NCBI RefSeq assembly: GCF_042433955.1
Contig: NZ_JBHLUH010000021.1
Span: 62,001-126,000 of the forward strand
Reading direction: 5' to 3'
Length of the DNA: 64,000 bases
Source of the DNA: Phytohabitans kaempferiae
GTDB lineage: Bacteria; Actinomycetota; Actinomycetes; Mycobacteriales; Micromonosporaceae
In this document: positions 31,957 to 39,690 of the stretch, one piece after another
Numbering within the stretch: the first letter of the stretch is position 1
Layout of the letters: every line of letters begins with the position of its first letter
Position numbers and translations under genes: made by a program
The notes under the pieces: generated by a model
The model's input: the letters and a program-made list of their open reading frames with translations, nothing else
Database searches by the model: none
What the model was told of the DNA's origin: nothing

Positions 31957-33018
31957 GTGAGTCTCCCGATCCGTGACGATCTGCGAGGGCTGACACCGTA
32001 CGGCGCGCCCCAGCTCGACGTGCCGGTGCTCCTCAACACCAACGAAAATTCGTACCCGGTGCCCGACGCGGTCGTCGAGGCGATCGCCAAGGCGCTCCAG
32101 GCCGAGCTGCGCGACCTCAACCGCTACCCCGACCGCGACGCGGTGGCGCTCCGCGCCGACCTGGCCGGCTACCTCGGGCACGGGCTCACCGCCGAGCAGG
32201 TGTGGGCGGCCAACGGCTCCAACGAGGTGCAGCAGCAGCTGCTCCAGGCCTTCGCCGGGCCGGGGCGCACCGCGCTGGGCTTCACGCCGGCCTACTCGAT
32301 GCATCCGCTCCTGGCCAAGGGCACCGGCACCGCGTGGGTCGACGGCTACCGGGCCGAAGACTTCGGGCTGAGCGCCGCACACGCGGTCGAGCAGGTCGAG
32401 CGGCACCGCCCCGACATCGTCTTCCTCTGCTCGCCCAACAACCCCACCGGCACCGCGCTCGACCCGGCCGTGGTGGCCGCCGTGCTCGACGCGGCGCCGG
32501 GCATGGTGGTGGTCGACGAGGCATACGCGGAGTTCGCCCGGCCGGGCACGCCGAGCGCGCTGAGCGTGCTGCCGGGGCACGAGCGGCTGGTGGTGAGCCG
32601 CACGATGAGCAAGGCGTTCGGGTTCGCCGGCGGCCGGCTGGGCTACCTCGCGGCCGACCCGGGGGTGGTCGACGCGGTGCAGCTCGTCCGCCTGCCGTAC
32701 CACCTCTCCTCGCTCACCCAGGCCGCGGCCCGCGCGGCGCTCGCCCACCGCGGGGCGCTGCTGGCCACCGTCGAGGCGATCAAAGAGCAGCGCGACCGCA
32801 TCGTGCGCGCACTGCGCGACCGCGGCTTCCGGGTCGCCGACAGTGACGCCAATTTCGTCTTGTACGAAACCGGTGGCGACCAGAAAAAGGTATGGCGGGA
32901 CCTGCTCGACCGTGGTGTGCTCGTGCGCGACGTCGGGCTGGCCGGCTGGCTGCGCGTGACCGCCGGCACCCCCGCTGAGACCGACGCGTTCCTTTCGGCT
33001 ATGGAGGTCCTCCCTTGA
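31957..33018 (+). CDS. hisC: Histidinol-phosphate aminotransferase HisC
   Basis: PLP enzyme that converts imidazole-acetol phosphate and glutamate to histidinol phosphate. The 353-aa protein has the class I/II aminotransferase fold. The N-terminal Asn-Thr-Asn-Glu-Asn-Ser-Tyr-Pro, the Ser-Pro-Asn-Asn-Pro-Thr-Gly loop and the PLP lysine in Ser-Lys-Ala-Phe-Gly (K219) are all present. The GTG at 31957 overlaps the stop of the last mini-ORF, and the stop overlaps hisB. Confidence 0.95.
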   Translation: MSLPIRDDLRGLTPYGAPQLDVPVLLNTNENSYPVPDAVVEAIAKALQAELRDLNRYPDRDAVALRADLAGYLGHGLTAEQVWAANGSNEVQQQLLQAFAGPGRTALGFTPAYSMHPLLAKGTGTAWVDGYRAEDFGLSAAHAVEQVERHRPDIVFLCSPNNPTGTALDPAVVAAVLDAAPGMVVVDEAYAEFARPGTPSALSVLPGHERLVVSRTMSKAFGFAGGRLGYLAADPGVVDAVQLVRLPYHLSSLTQAAARAALAHRGALLATVEAIKEQRDRIVRALRDRGFRVADSDANFVLYETGGDQKKVWRDLLDRGVLVRDVGLAGWLRVTAGTPAETDAFLSAMEVLP

Positions 33019-33626
33019 GTCGCACCGCCCGGATCGAACGGGTCACCAAGGAGACCAAGGTGCTGGTCGAGCTCGACCTCGACGGCACCGGCAAGGGCGA
33101 GATCAGCACCGGGGTCGGCTTCTACGACCACATGCTCAACCAGATCGCCCGGCACGGCGGCTTCGACCTGACCGTCCACACGGTCGGCGACCTGGAGATC
33201 GACGCGCATCACACGATGGAGGACACCGCGCTGGCGCTGGGGGCGGCCTTCGCCGACGCGCTGGGCGACAAGGCGGGCATCCGGCGCTACGGCTCGGCGG
33301 TCGTGCCGATGGACGAGGTGCTGGTGCAGGCCGCGGTCGACCTCTCCGGCCGGCCGTACGTGGTGCACGACGAGCCCGCCCTCGCGCCCTACATCGGCCC
33401 GGTCTACCCGACGAGCATGACCCGCCACGTGTGGGAGTCGTTCGGGCAGGCGGCGAAGATCACGTTGCACGTGACGGTGCTGCGGGCGGCCCGCCCCGGT
33501 GGTCACCCCGACGCGCACCACGTGGTGGAGGGGCAGTTCAAGGCGGTGGCGCGCGCCCTGCGCGAGGCGACCTCGATCGACCCCCGCGCGGCGGGCGCGG
33601 TGCCGAGCACGAAGGGCACGCTGTGA
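33015..33626 (+). CDS. hisB: Imidazoleglycerol-phosphate dehydratase HisB
   Basis: Manganese enzyme that dehydrates imidazoleglycerol phosphate. It is the monofunctional 203-aa form. The two metal-binding His motifs are visible as Asp-Ala-His-His-Thr-Met-Glu-Asp and Asp-Ala-His-His-Val-Val-Glu. The start is TTG at 33015, overlapping the hisC stop (TTGA), with GGAGG 10 bases upstream. The stop overlaps the GTG of an 86-codon mini-ORF. Confidence 0.95.
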   Translation: MSRTARIERVTKETKVLVELDLDGTGKGEISTGVGFYDHMLNQIARHGGFDLTVHTVGDLEIDAHHTMEDTALALGAAFADALGDKAGIRRYGSAVVPMDEVLVQAAVDLSGRPYVVHDEPALAPYIGPVYPTSMTRHVWESFGQAAKITLHVTVLRAARPGGHPDAHHVVEGQFKAVARALREATSIDPRAAGAVPSTKGTL

Positions 33627-33883
33627 GCGAGCTTCGCCGGCCCGGCGTTCTCGGCGGCGGCCGCCTGTGGCGGCTGGCCCCTTCTGGCGGCGGCGAGTTT
33701 CGGCGGCCCGCCCTTTCCGGCGGTGGCCCGCTGGCGAGCGAATTTCGGCGGCCCGGCGTTCTCAGCGGTGGCCGGCTTCGGCGGCTGGCCCCTTCCGGTG
33801 GCGGCGAGGTTCGGTGGCCTGCCGTTGCTGGCGGTCGCCCGCGGTTGACCCTGACGGTCGGGCGCGAAAGGCGGGCGGCGTGA
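33623..33883 (+). CDS. 86-aa mini-ORF bridging hisB and the next gene
   Basis: No known family. GTG 33623 overlaps the hisB stop (GTGA) and the TGA (33881-33883) overlaps the next GTG (33880), so it bridges a coupled junction exactly. It contains two 37-residue repeats 111 bp apart (Glu-Leu/Phe-Arg-Arg-Pro-Gly-Val-Leu...Leu-Ala-Pro-Ser-Gly-Gly-Gly), so the repeat length keeps the frame. It starts GTGAGCGAGC like the murG-murC element. It could be a spacer element or a small basic protein. Confidence 0.45.
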   Translation: MSELRRPGVLGGGRLWRLAPSGGGEFRRPALSGGGPLASEFRRPGVLSGGRLRRLAPSGGGEVRWPAVAGGRPRLTLTVGRERRAA

Positions 33884-34050
33884 ATTCTGTACTGCCAGTC
33901 GCCCTTTTCGCCCTCGCCGGCGTGCTGGCCGGCGGCGCCTGGTCGCTGCACAAGCAGGGCGCCGGGCGTGGCGCGATCGGGCTGGTCGCGGTCCTCGCCG
34001 CCCTCGCGGCCGGCGGCGGCGTGCTGTGGCTGATCCCCGGGGAGGGCTGA
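33880..34050 (+). CDS. Small two-helix membrane protein
   Basis: Function unknown. The 56-residue protein is almost entirely two hydrophobic helices (residues ~4-22 and ~32-52) joined by His-Lys-Gln-Gly-Ala-Gly-Arg. GTG 33880 overlaps the upstream mini-ORF stop and the stop overlaps hisH (TGATG), with GAAAGGCGGG as ribosome site. Its clean coupling on both sides argues for a real gene within the his operon. Confidence 0.65.
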   Translation: MNSVLPVALFALAGVLAGGAWSLHKQGAGRGAIGLVAVLAALAAGGGVLWLIPGEG

Positions 34051-34874
34051 TGCCATCCGACGAGATCGCGCCGCCGCGCTCCACGGTTCCGCGGTCGGCC
34101 GCGCGCGTGGTGATCCTCGACTACGGCTCGGGCAACCTCCGCTCGGCCGAGCGTGCCCTCGCGCGGGCCGGCGGCGACGTGACCGTCACCTCCGACCTGG
34201 CGGTGGCGGCCGCGGCCGACGGCCTGGTGGTGCCCGGTGTCGGCGCGTTCGCGGCGTGCATGGCCGGCGTCGAGCGGCTCGGTGCCGCCCCGCTCATCGC
34301 CGAGCGGGTCGCCGCCGGGCGGCCGGTGCTCGGCATCTGCGTGGGCGCGCAGATCCTCTTCGAGTACGGCGACGAGCACGGCACCATCACCAAGGGCGTC
34401 GGCCTCATCCCCGGCGGTGTGACCCGGCTGCCCGCCGCCCGCGTGCCGCACATGGGCTGGAACACCGTCGACCCGCCCGCCGACTCGGTGCTCTTCGCCG
34501 GGATGGCGCCGGGCACGCGCTTCTACTTCGTCCACTCGTACGCGGCGTTCGGCACCGGCCCCGGCGTGGCCACCTGCACGCACGACGTGCCGTTCGTCGC
34601 GGCGGTGGAGCGGGGGCCGCTGTCGGCGACCCAGTTCCACCCCGAGAAGTCCGGTGACGCGGGGGCGGCCCTGCTGCGCAACTGGGTCGCGACCCTGCCC
34701 GGCGCATCCTCGCCCGACGCCAGCCTCGGCGCCGCGTCGGGCGGTGCGGCTCCCGGCGGCGCGGCTCCCGGCGGTGCGGCTCCCGGCGGCGCGGCTCCCG
34801 GCGGTGCGGCTCCCGGCGGTGCGGCTTCGCGCGGGTCCGGCGGCGTGGGTCCGGGCGGGGCCGCCGGTGTCTAA
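34050..34874 (+). CDS. hisH: Imidazole glycerol phosphate synthase glutaminase HisH
   Basis: Class I glutamine amidotransferase subunit that feeds ammonia to HisF. The catalytic triad is visible: Cys97 in Gly-Ile-Cys-Val-Gly-Ala-Gln, and His197 with Glu199 in Gln-Phe-His-Pro-Glu-Lys-Ser. The ATG at 34050 overlaps the upstream stop. At 274 aa it exceeds the usual ~205-215 because of a ~20-residue N-terminal extension and a Gly/Ala/Pro tail with six Pro-Gly-Gly-Ala-Ala repeats. These arose from a 15-bp tandem repeat (34740-34830). Confidence 0.93.
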   Translation: MPSDEIAPPRSTVPRSAARVVILDYGSGNLRSAERALARAGGDVTVTSDLAVAAAADGLVVPGVGAFAACMAGVERLGAAPLIAERVAAGRPVLGICVGAQILFEYGDEHGTITKGVGLIPGGVTRLPAARVPHMGWNTVDPPADSVLFAGMAPGTRFYFVHSYAAFGTGPGVATCTHDVPFVAAVERGPLSATQFHPEKSGDAGAALLRNWVATLPGASSPDASLGAASGGAAPGGAAPGGAAPGGAAPGGAAPGGAASRGSGGVGPGGAAGV

Positions 34875-35184
34875 GGAGCGGGCCAGACGGCGGGCGGAGC
34901 GGGAGGCTGTCGCCGCGCGCGAGAAGGCCGCCGCCGCCCGGCGTCGCCAGCGGCGGGAGGCGTTGCGCCGCCTCAAGCCGACCCTTCCGCGTCGCCGCCG
35001 CACCGGCACGCTGCTGGCCCGCCGCAGCCGGATCGAGCGGGCCGGCATCGCCGCGGTCACGACCGTGGCGGTCGCCGCGGCCTGGTTCCTCGTCGATCCG
35101 CTCGGGTTGCGCCTGGTGCTGATCGTCCTGCTCGTGCTCGTCCTCCCGGCCGTCGTGGTGATCGCGCTCGGCCGCCGCACCTAG
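34867..35184 (+). CDS. Basic, two-helix membrane protein in the his operon
   Basis: Function unknown. The 105-aa protein has a very basic helical N-terminal half (Arg/Ala/Glu/Lys-rich, residues 1-~57) and a hydrophobic C-terminal half with two membrane segments (~60-78 and ~80-100). GTG 34867 overlaps the end of hisH by 8 nt. A protein of this type often sits between hisH and hisA in actinobacteria. The stop TAG abuts the left end of the MITE-like element. Confidence 0.65.
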   Translation: MSKERARRRAEREAVAAREKAAAARRRQRREALRRLKPTLPRRRRTGTLLARRSRIERAGIAAVTTVAVAAAWFLVDPLGLRLVLIVLLVLVLPAVVVIALGRRT

Positions 35185-35408
35185 GGCGTGTCTGGTGGAT
35201 CTTCACGGGGCTGCGATGGGCCCGGACGACGACCGGCGGCGCCGGTCGCAAGGCCGCACACAACGGCAGTCCGATGGTCGCGGCTCGCGTCGTGCGCCAT
35301 CACCGAGCCGGACAGCTCGCCCACGCCGGTGTGCGGCGTTCCGCCCGGCACCACCGGACCGCCGCCTGGACCTCGCCTCGCAAACCACAAGATCCACCAG
35401 ATACGCCC
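35184..35408. mobile_element. 225-bp MITE-like element with 20-bp terminal inverted repeats
   Basis: GGGCGTGTCTGGTGGATCTT (35184-35203) is repeated in inverse at 35389-35408 with one mismatch (GGGCGTATCTGGTGGATCTT). No transposase ORF lies between the ends. The left flank is CTAG and the right flank CTGG, so a target duplication is not clear. Size and ends resemble a non-autonomous derivative of an IS5-type element. It fills the gap before hisA. Confidence 0.65.
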
Positions 35409-35436
35409 TGGTTCGTCCTTCTCGCTTGGAGTCTCC

Positions 35437-36156
35437 GTGAGCCTTGTCCTCCTTCCCGCCGTCGACGTCGCCGGCGGCCAGGCCGTCCGCCTCGTACAGG
35501 GCGCCGCCGGCAGCGAGACCGTCTACGGTGACCCGCTCGACGCCGCCCTCGCCTGGCAGCGCGACGGCGCGTCGTGGGTACACCTGGTCGACCTCGACGC
35601 CGCCTTCGGCCGGGGCTCCAACGCCGACCAGCTCGCCGAGGTCGTGGGCCGGCTCGACGTGGCGGTCGAGCTCTCCGGCGGCATCCGCGACGACGAGTCG
35701 CTGCGCCGCGCGCTCGACACCGGCGCGGCCCGCGTCAACATCGGCACGGCCGCGCTCGAAGACCCGCGGTGGTGCGACCGGGTCGTCAGCGAGTACGGCG
35801 ACCGCGTCGCCATCGGCCTCGACGTGCGCGGCCACACGCTCTCCGCCCGGGGGTGGACCAAGGACGGTGGCGACCTCTTCGAGGTGCTGGAGCGGCTGGA
35901 GAAGGCGGGCTGCCAGCGCTACGTGGTCACCGACGTGCACCGCGACGGCACGCTCACCGGCCCCAACCTCACGCTGCTCCGCGAGGTCTGCGCCCGCACC
36001 GACAAGCCGGTCATCGCCAGCGGTGGTGTCTCCACTCTGGACGACCTGCGGGCGCTCTCCACTCTGGAGCCGGAGGGCGTGGAGGGTGTGATCGTGGGCA
36101 AGGCGCTGTACGCGGGGGCGTTCACCGTACCCGAGGCATTGGCGGCCCTGTCGTGA
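35437..36156 (+). CDS. hisA: Phosphoribosyl isomerase HisA/PriA
   Basis: (beta/alpha)8-barrel isomerase acting on ProFAR. In actinobacteria the enzyme is normally bifunctional (PriA) and also does the TrpF step. The 239-aa protein shows the first phosphate region Leu-Leu-Pro-Ala-Val-Asp-Val and later Asp-Val-His-Arg-Asp-Gly-Thr-Leu-Thr-Gly-Pro-Asn and Ala-Ser-Gly-Gly-Val. No trpF is seen in the window. The GTG at 35437 lies 28 nt after the MITE-like element. The stop overlaps hisF. Confidence 0.93.
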   Translation: MSLVLLPAVDVAGGQAVRLVQGAAGSETVYGDPLDAALAWQRDGASWVHLVDLDAAFGRGSNADQLAEVVGRLDVAVELSGGIRDDESLRRALDTGAARVNIGTAALEDPRWCDRVVSEYGDRVAIGLDVRGHTLSARGWTKDGGDLFEVLERLEKAGCQRYVVTDVHRDGTLTGPNLTLLREVCARTDKPVIASGGVSTLDDLRALSTLEPEGVEGVIVGKALYAGAFTVPEALAALS

Positions 36157-36914
36157 CCGTGGCCGTGCGCGTGATCCCCTGCCTCGACGTCGACGCGGGC
36201 CGGGTGGTCAAGGGCGTCAACTTCGTCGACCTGCGCGACGCTGGCGACCCGGTCGAGCTGGCCGCCGCCTACGACGCGGCCGGTGCCGACGAGCTCACCT
36301 TCCTCGACGTGACCGCCTCCTCGGACGACCGGGGCACGATGCTCGACGTCGTACGCCGCACGGCCGAGTCGGTCTTCATCCCGCTCACCGTCGGCGGGGG
36401 CGTGCGCTCGGTGGACAACGTGGACACACTGCTGCGCGCCGGCGCCGACAAGGTGGGCGTCAACACGGCCGCGATCGCCCGCCCGGAGCTGATCGCGGAG
36501 ATCGCCGACCGGTTCGGCAACCAGGTGCTGGTGCTCTCGCTCGACGTACGGGCGGCGGGCGGCACGCCCAGCGGCTACGAGGTCACGACGCACGGCGGCC
36601 GCCGCGGCACCGGCCTCGACGCGGTCGAGTGGGCCCGCCGCGGTGCCGAGCTGGGCGCCGGCGAGATCCTGCTCAACTCGATGGACGCCGACGGTACCAA
36701 GGCCGGCTTCGACCTCCCGCTCATCCGCGCGGTCCGGGAGGTGGTCGACATCCCGGTGATCGCGAGCGGCGGCGCGGGCTCCCGCGACCACTTCCCGCCC
36801 GCGATCGGGGCGGGCGCCGACGCGGTGCTCGCGGCGAGCGTCTTCCACTTCGGCGAGCTGACGATCGGCGAGGTCAAGCAGACACTGCGCGCCGCCGGCA
36901 GCCCGGTCCGCTGA
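36153..36914 (+). CDS. hisF: Imidazole glycerol phosphate synthase cyclase HisF
   Basis: Cyclase subunit that works with HisH. The 253-aa barrel has the start Arg-Val-Ile-Pro-Cys-Leu-Asp-Val with catalytic Asp11-type position, Gly-Val-Asn-Phe, Gly-Gly-Gly-Val-Arg and Ser-Met-Asp-Ala-Asp-Gly-Thr with the second catalytic Asp, then Ala-Ser-Gly-Gly-Ala-Gly. The GTG overlaps the hisA stop. The his run ends here with a hairpin; hisI lies 23.7 kb downstream. Confidence 0.95.
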   Translation: MTVAVRVIPCLDVDAGRVVKGVNFVDLRDAGDPVELAAAYDAAGADELTFLDVTASSDDRGTMLDVVRRTAESVFIPLTVGGGVRSVDNVDTLLRAGADKVGVNTAAIARPELIAEIADRFGNQVLVLSLDVRAAGGTPSGYEVTTHGGRRGTGLDAVEWARRGAELGAGEILLNSMDADGTKAGFDLPLIRAVREVVDIPVIASGGAGSRDHFPPAIGAGADAVLAASVFHFGELTIGEVKQTLRAAGSPVR

Positions 36915-36992
36915 GGGCCGCGCACACGGGGACCGCGAGGCGATGAGCGGCCCCCGGCCGGAGCCCACAGGGGAGCGCGGCGCGGAGGGGCG

Positions 36993-37016
36993 GCGGGCGC
37001 CGGGAAGGGCGCCCGC
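36993..37016. terminator. Hairpin between convergent genes
   Basis: A perfect 9-bp stem (GCGGGCGCC 36993-37001 with 37008-37016) closes a 6-nt loop between hisF and the convergent gene that stops at 37020. It can serve both strands. Confidence 0.55.
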
Positions 37017-37019
37017 GGC

Positions 37020-37433
37020 TCAGGGAGCGAAAGCGGAGCGGACCGCGGCCGCGTAGTCCGTCTCGGCCAGCGTCCAGGCGGAGTGGCCGGGCGGGCGGCT
37101 GCGGGTCAGGATGGCGTGCATGGTGTCGACGGTGCTGGAGAGGCCGGAGCGCGGCCTGGTGCGCCACAGCGTCTCGCCCGCCGGGGTGAGGCGGAAGAAG
37201 CCCTCCTGCACCGTGACCAGATCGGCGCCGTGCAGCCGCCGGACGGCGTTTTCCACCTCCTCGCGTGCCGGGATGGCGTCCTGGAGGCGCTCAGCGGTGG
37301 CGAGCAGCCCGGCGAGGGGCACGCCCTCGGGACGGCGGGTATTTGGTGACCTCAGGTGTCGGCCGGCACCGCCGCCGATGACCACCGAGACGAAGATCCA
37401 AGCGTCGCTCCTATCCCAACCCGCCTCCGCCAT
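37020..37433 (-). CDS. Hypothetical protein, possible winged-helix fold
   Basis: No recognised family. The 137-aa protein begins Met-Ala-Glu-Ala-Gly-Trp-Asp-Arg-Ser-Asp-Ala-Trp and has a helix-turn-helix-like middle (Ala-Arg-Glu-Glu-Val-Glu-Asn-Ala-Val-Arg-Arg-Leu). The following Gly-Phe-Phe-Arg-Leu-Thr-Pro-Ala-Gly is like the wing of PadR/MarR-type domains. It is convergent with hisF and divergent from the hexosaminidase gene. Coding potential looks real; a regulatory role is only suggested. Confidence 0.55.
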   Translation of the reverse strand: MAEAGWDRSDAWIFVSVVIGGGAGRHLRSPNTRRPEGVPLAGLLATAERLQDAIPAREEVENAVRRLHGADLVTVQEGFFRLTPAGETLWRTRPRSGLSSTVDTMHAILTRSRPPGHSAWTLAETDYAAAVRSAFAP

Positions 37434-37492
37434 GGCGACATGATGCCTTGGTCGGCCCGCTTCCCTCTAGTCCATGTGATTTGCTGATCAGT

Positions 37493-38929
37493 ATGCTGCT
37501 TCCTCGATCCGCGGCCGCCACCGTCCATGATGGACACTTCGAGCTCGTCGAGGGAGCCGGCGTGACCGGCCCGCCGGCGATCACCGCCCTGGTGCGTGAG
37601 CTGCTGCCGTTCCCGCTCGCCGAGGGCGGAAGCATCACCTTTCAGATCAAACCCGACCCGACCCTGGGCGCGGAGGGGTATCACCTCGCCATCACCCCGG
37701 ACGGGGTAACCGCCACCGCCGCCACCGAAGACGGGCTGCGCTGGGCGGTGCAGTCGCTGCTCCAGCTCGTGCCGGACGAGGCGCCGAGGCGGCTGCCCTG
37801 CGTCGAGGTCACCGACCGCCCCGCGTACCCCTGGCGCGGCTCCCTCCTCGACGTGGCCCGCTGGTGCCACCCCATGCCGTTCCTCTACCGGTACGTCGAC
37901 CTGCTCGCCCGGCACAAGCTCAACACCCTCCACCTGCACCTCACCGACGACCAGGGGTGGCGCTTCGAGGTGCGCGAGTACCCGAGGCTCACCGAGGTGG
38001 GCGGCTTCCGCCGCGAGTCGCCGGCCGGCCACGCGCGGGAGGAGCGCGCGGACGGCGTACCCCATGGGGGTTTCTACACGCAGCGCGAGCTGAGCGACCT
38101 CGTCGCGTACGCCGCCCGCCGCGGCGTCCGGATCATGCCGGAGATCGACCTGCCCGGCCACACGCAGGCGGCCATCGCCGCGTACCCCGCGCTGGGCAAC
38201 AATCCGTCGCGGCAGTTGGAGGTGCGCACCAGCTGGGGCATCTCGACCCACATCCTCAACCTCTCCGACGCCACCCTCTCGTTCGTGCTCGACGTGCTCG
38301 ACGAGGTGGTGGAGGTCTTCCCGTTCGAGTACGTGCACATCGGCGGCGACGAGGTCCCCACCGCCGAGTGGCGAGCCAGCCCCGAGGCGCTCGCCCGCGT
38401 GGCCGACCTGGGGCTGGCCGAGGTGGGCGACGTGCAGGGGTGGTGGACCGGGCGGCTCGCCGAGCACCTGGCCGCGCGGGGGCGCAAGGTGGCCGTCTGG
38501 GACGAGCTCGTCGACCGCCAGGCGCCGCCCGGCGCGACGGTCTTCGCGTGGCAGGCGGAGCATCGGGTACGCGCCGCGCTCGACGCCGGCCATCCGGTGG
38601 TCGCCGCACCGCAGAGCCACACGTACCTCGACTGGGCCGAGACGGTCGACGACCCGAGCGAGCCGCTGGCGATCAACGGGCCGCTCCCGCTGGAGAAGGT
38701 GTACGGCTACCGCCCCGACGACGGTGTGATCGGCGTGCAGGGGCAGGTGTGGAGCGAGTACCTGCCGACGACCGACCTGGTCGAGTGGCGGGCCTTCCCG
38801 AGGCTGGCGGCGCTGGCCGAGCTGGGGTGGAGCGGGCCGGGCGGCGACTTCGGCGAGTTCCGGCAGCGGCTAGCGGGTCACCTCGGCCGACTGGACCGGC
38901 TGGGGGTCCGCTACCGCCCGTTGTCCTGA
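37493..38929 (+). CDS. GH20 beta-N-acetylhexosaminidase
   Basis: Removes terminal N-acetylglucosamine residues, for example from chitin oligomers or wall fragments. The 478-aa protein has a GH20 N-terminal beta domain (~residues 1-105) and a catalytic barrel. The barrel carries the family Asp-Asp-Gln-Gly-Trp-Arg, Pro-Glu-Ile-Asp-Leu-Pro-Gly-His and the catalytic pair Asp286-Glu287 in His-Ile-Gly-Gly-Asp-Glu. No signal peptide is seen, so it is probably cytoplasmic and may act in cell-wall or chitobiose recycling. ATG 37493 is preferred over an in-frame ATG at 37448. The 3' end overlaps the convergent YczE gene by 60 nt. Confidence 0.92.
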   Translation: MLLPRSAAATVHDGHFELVEGAGVTGPPAITALVRELLPFPLAEGGSITFQIKPDPTLGAEGYHLAITPDGVTATAATEDGLRWAVQSLLQLVPDEAPRRLPCVEVTDRPAYPWRGSLLDVARWCHPMPFLYRYVDLLARHKLNTLHLHLTDDQGWRFEVREYPRLTEVGGFRRESPAGHAREERADGVPHGGFYTQRELSDLVAYAARRGVRIMPEIDLPGHTQAAIAAYPALGNNPSRQLEVRTSWGISTHILNLSDATLSFVLDVLDEVVEVFPFEYVHIGGDEVPTAEWRASPEALARVADLGLAEVGDVQGWWTGRLAEHLAARGRKVAVWDELVDRQAPPGATVFAWQAEHRVRAALDAGHPVVAAPQSHTYLDWAETVDDPSEPLAINGPLPLEKVYGYRPDDGVIGVQGQVWSEYLPTTDLVEWRAFPRLAALAELGWSGPGGDFGEFRQRLAGHLGRLDRLGVRYRPLS

Positions 38930-39640
38930 GCGCGGCACGGGTAGCCCGTCCGCCGCCGCCGGCTCGGCTCGCGCCGGCGGCGGGGCTCCGCGTGTCGGGC
39001 TTGCTGGTGGGGCCGGCTCGGGCCGCGACGGCTCGCGCGGCGGCACGGTGAAGAGCGGGATGAACACGTGGGCGAGCGGGCCGATCGCGACCGCGTACAG
39101 CACCGTGCCCACGCCCACCGTGCCGCCGAGCAGCCAGCCCACCGCCAGCACCGTCACCTCGATCACCGTGCGGACCAGCCGGACGGAGCGGCCGGGGCGG
39201 CGGGCCACGTAACCGGTCATCAGGCCGTCGCGCGGGCCGGGGCCGAGGCGGGCGCCGATGTAGAGGCCGGTGGCGACGCCGTTGAGCACGACGCCGGAGA
39301 CCAGGAACGCGATCCGCAGCGCCATCGGCTCGGCCGTGGGAAGCAGCGCGAGCGTGGCATCGGCGGCGAGGCCGACCACGACCACATTGGCCACCGTGCC
39401 GAGGCCGGGGCGCTGGCGGAGCGGGATCCACAGCAGGAGTACGGCCGCGCCCACGAGGATCACGATCCAGCCGAAGCGCACGCCGGTGACGTCGGACAGC
39501 CCTTGGTGGAACACGTCCCACGGGTCGAGGCCGAGCCGCGACTCGATCATCAGGGCCATGCTGGCGCCGTAGAGCACGAGCCCGCCGGAGAGCTGAGTCA
39601 GCCGGCGAGTGGCCCGCTCGATCACCAACATGGTGTCCAC
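38870..39640 (-). CDS. YczE/YitT-type membrane protein
   Basis: A 256-aa membrane protein with about five hydrophobic helices (residues 15-195) and a Pro/Ala-rich cytoplasmic tail. Family features include Gly-Leu-Asp-Pro-Trp-Asp-Val-Phe-His-Gln-Gly and Gly-Pro-Gly-Pro-Arg-Asp-Gly-Leu-Met. YczE-type genes are often controlled by, and divergent from, a MocR regulator, as here. Its substrate is unknown. The start may be GTG 39640 or ATG 39631. The last 60 nt overlap the hexosaminidase gene on the other strand. Confidence 0.85.
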   Translation of the reverse strand: MDTMLVIERATRRLTQLSGGLVLYGASMALMIESRLGLDPWDVFHQGLSDVTGVRFGWIVILVGAAVLLLWIPLRQRPGLGTVANVVVVGLAADATLALLPTAEPMALRIAFLVSGVVLNGVATGLYIGARLGPGPRDGLMTGYVARRPGRSVRLVRTVIEVTVLAVGWLLGGTVGVGTVLYAVAIGPLAHVFIPLFTVPPREPSRPEPAPPASPTRGAPPPARAEPAAADGLPVPRSGQRAVADPQPVQSAEVTR

Positions 39641-39651
39641 TCTCGGGCTCG

Positions 39652-39676
39652 ATTGGTACTCTCACCAAGGGCCAAT
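39652..39676. promoter_or_regulatory. Inverted repeats in the YczE/MocR divergent region
   Basis: ATTGG (39652-39656) and CCAAT (39672-39676) enclose a second pair TTGGT (39653-39657) and ACCAA (39664-39668). They lie in the 50-bp gap between divergent starts and are a likely MocR operator. Confidence 0.45.
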
Positions 39677-39690
39677 CATGGGAGGGTGGC

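Noticed and set aside
30382..32748. 788-codon minus-strand frame opposite hisD and hisC
   Set aside because: Shadow of two firmly identified his genes; no family similarity seen.
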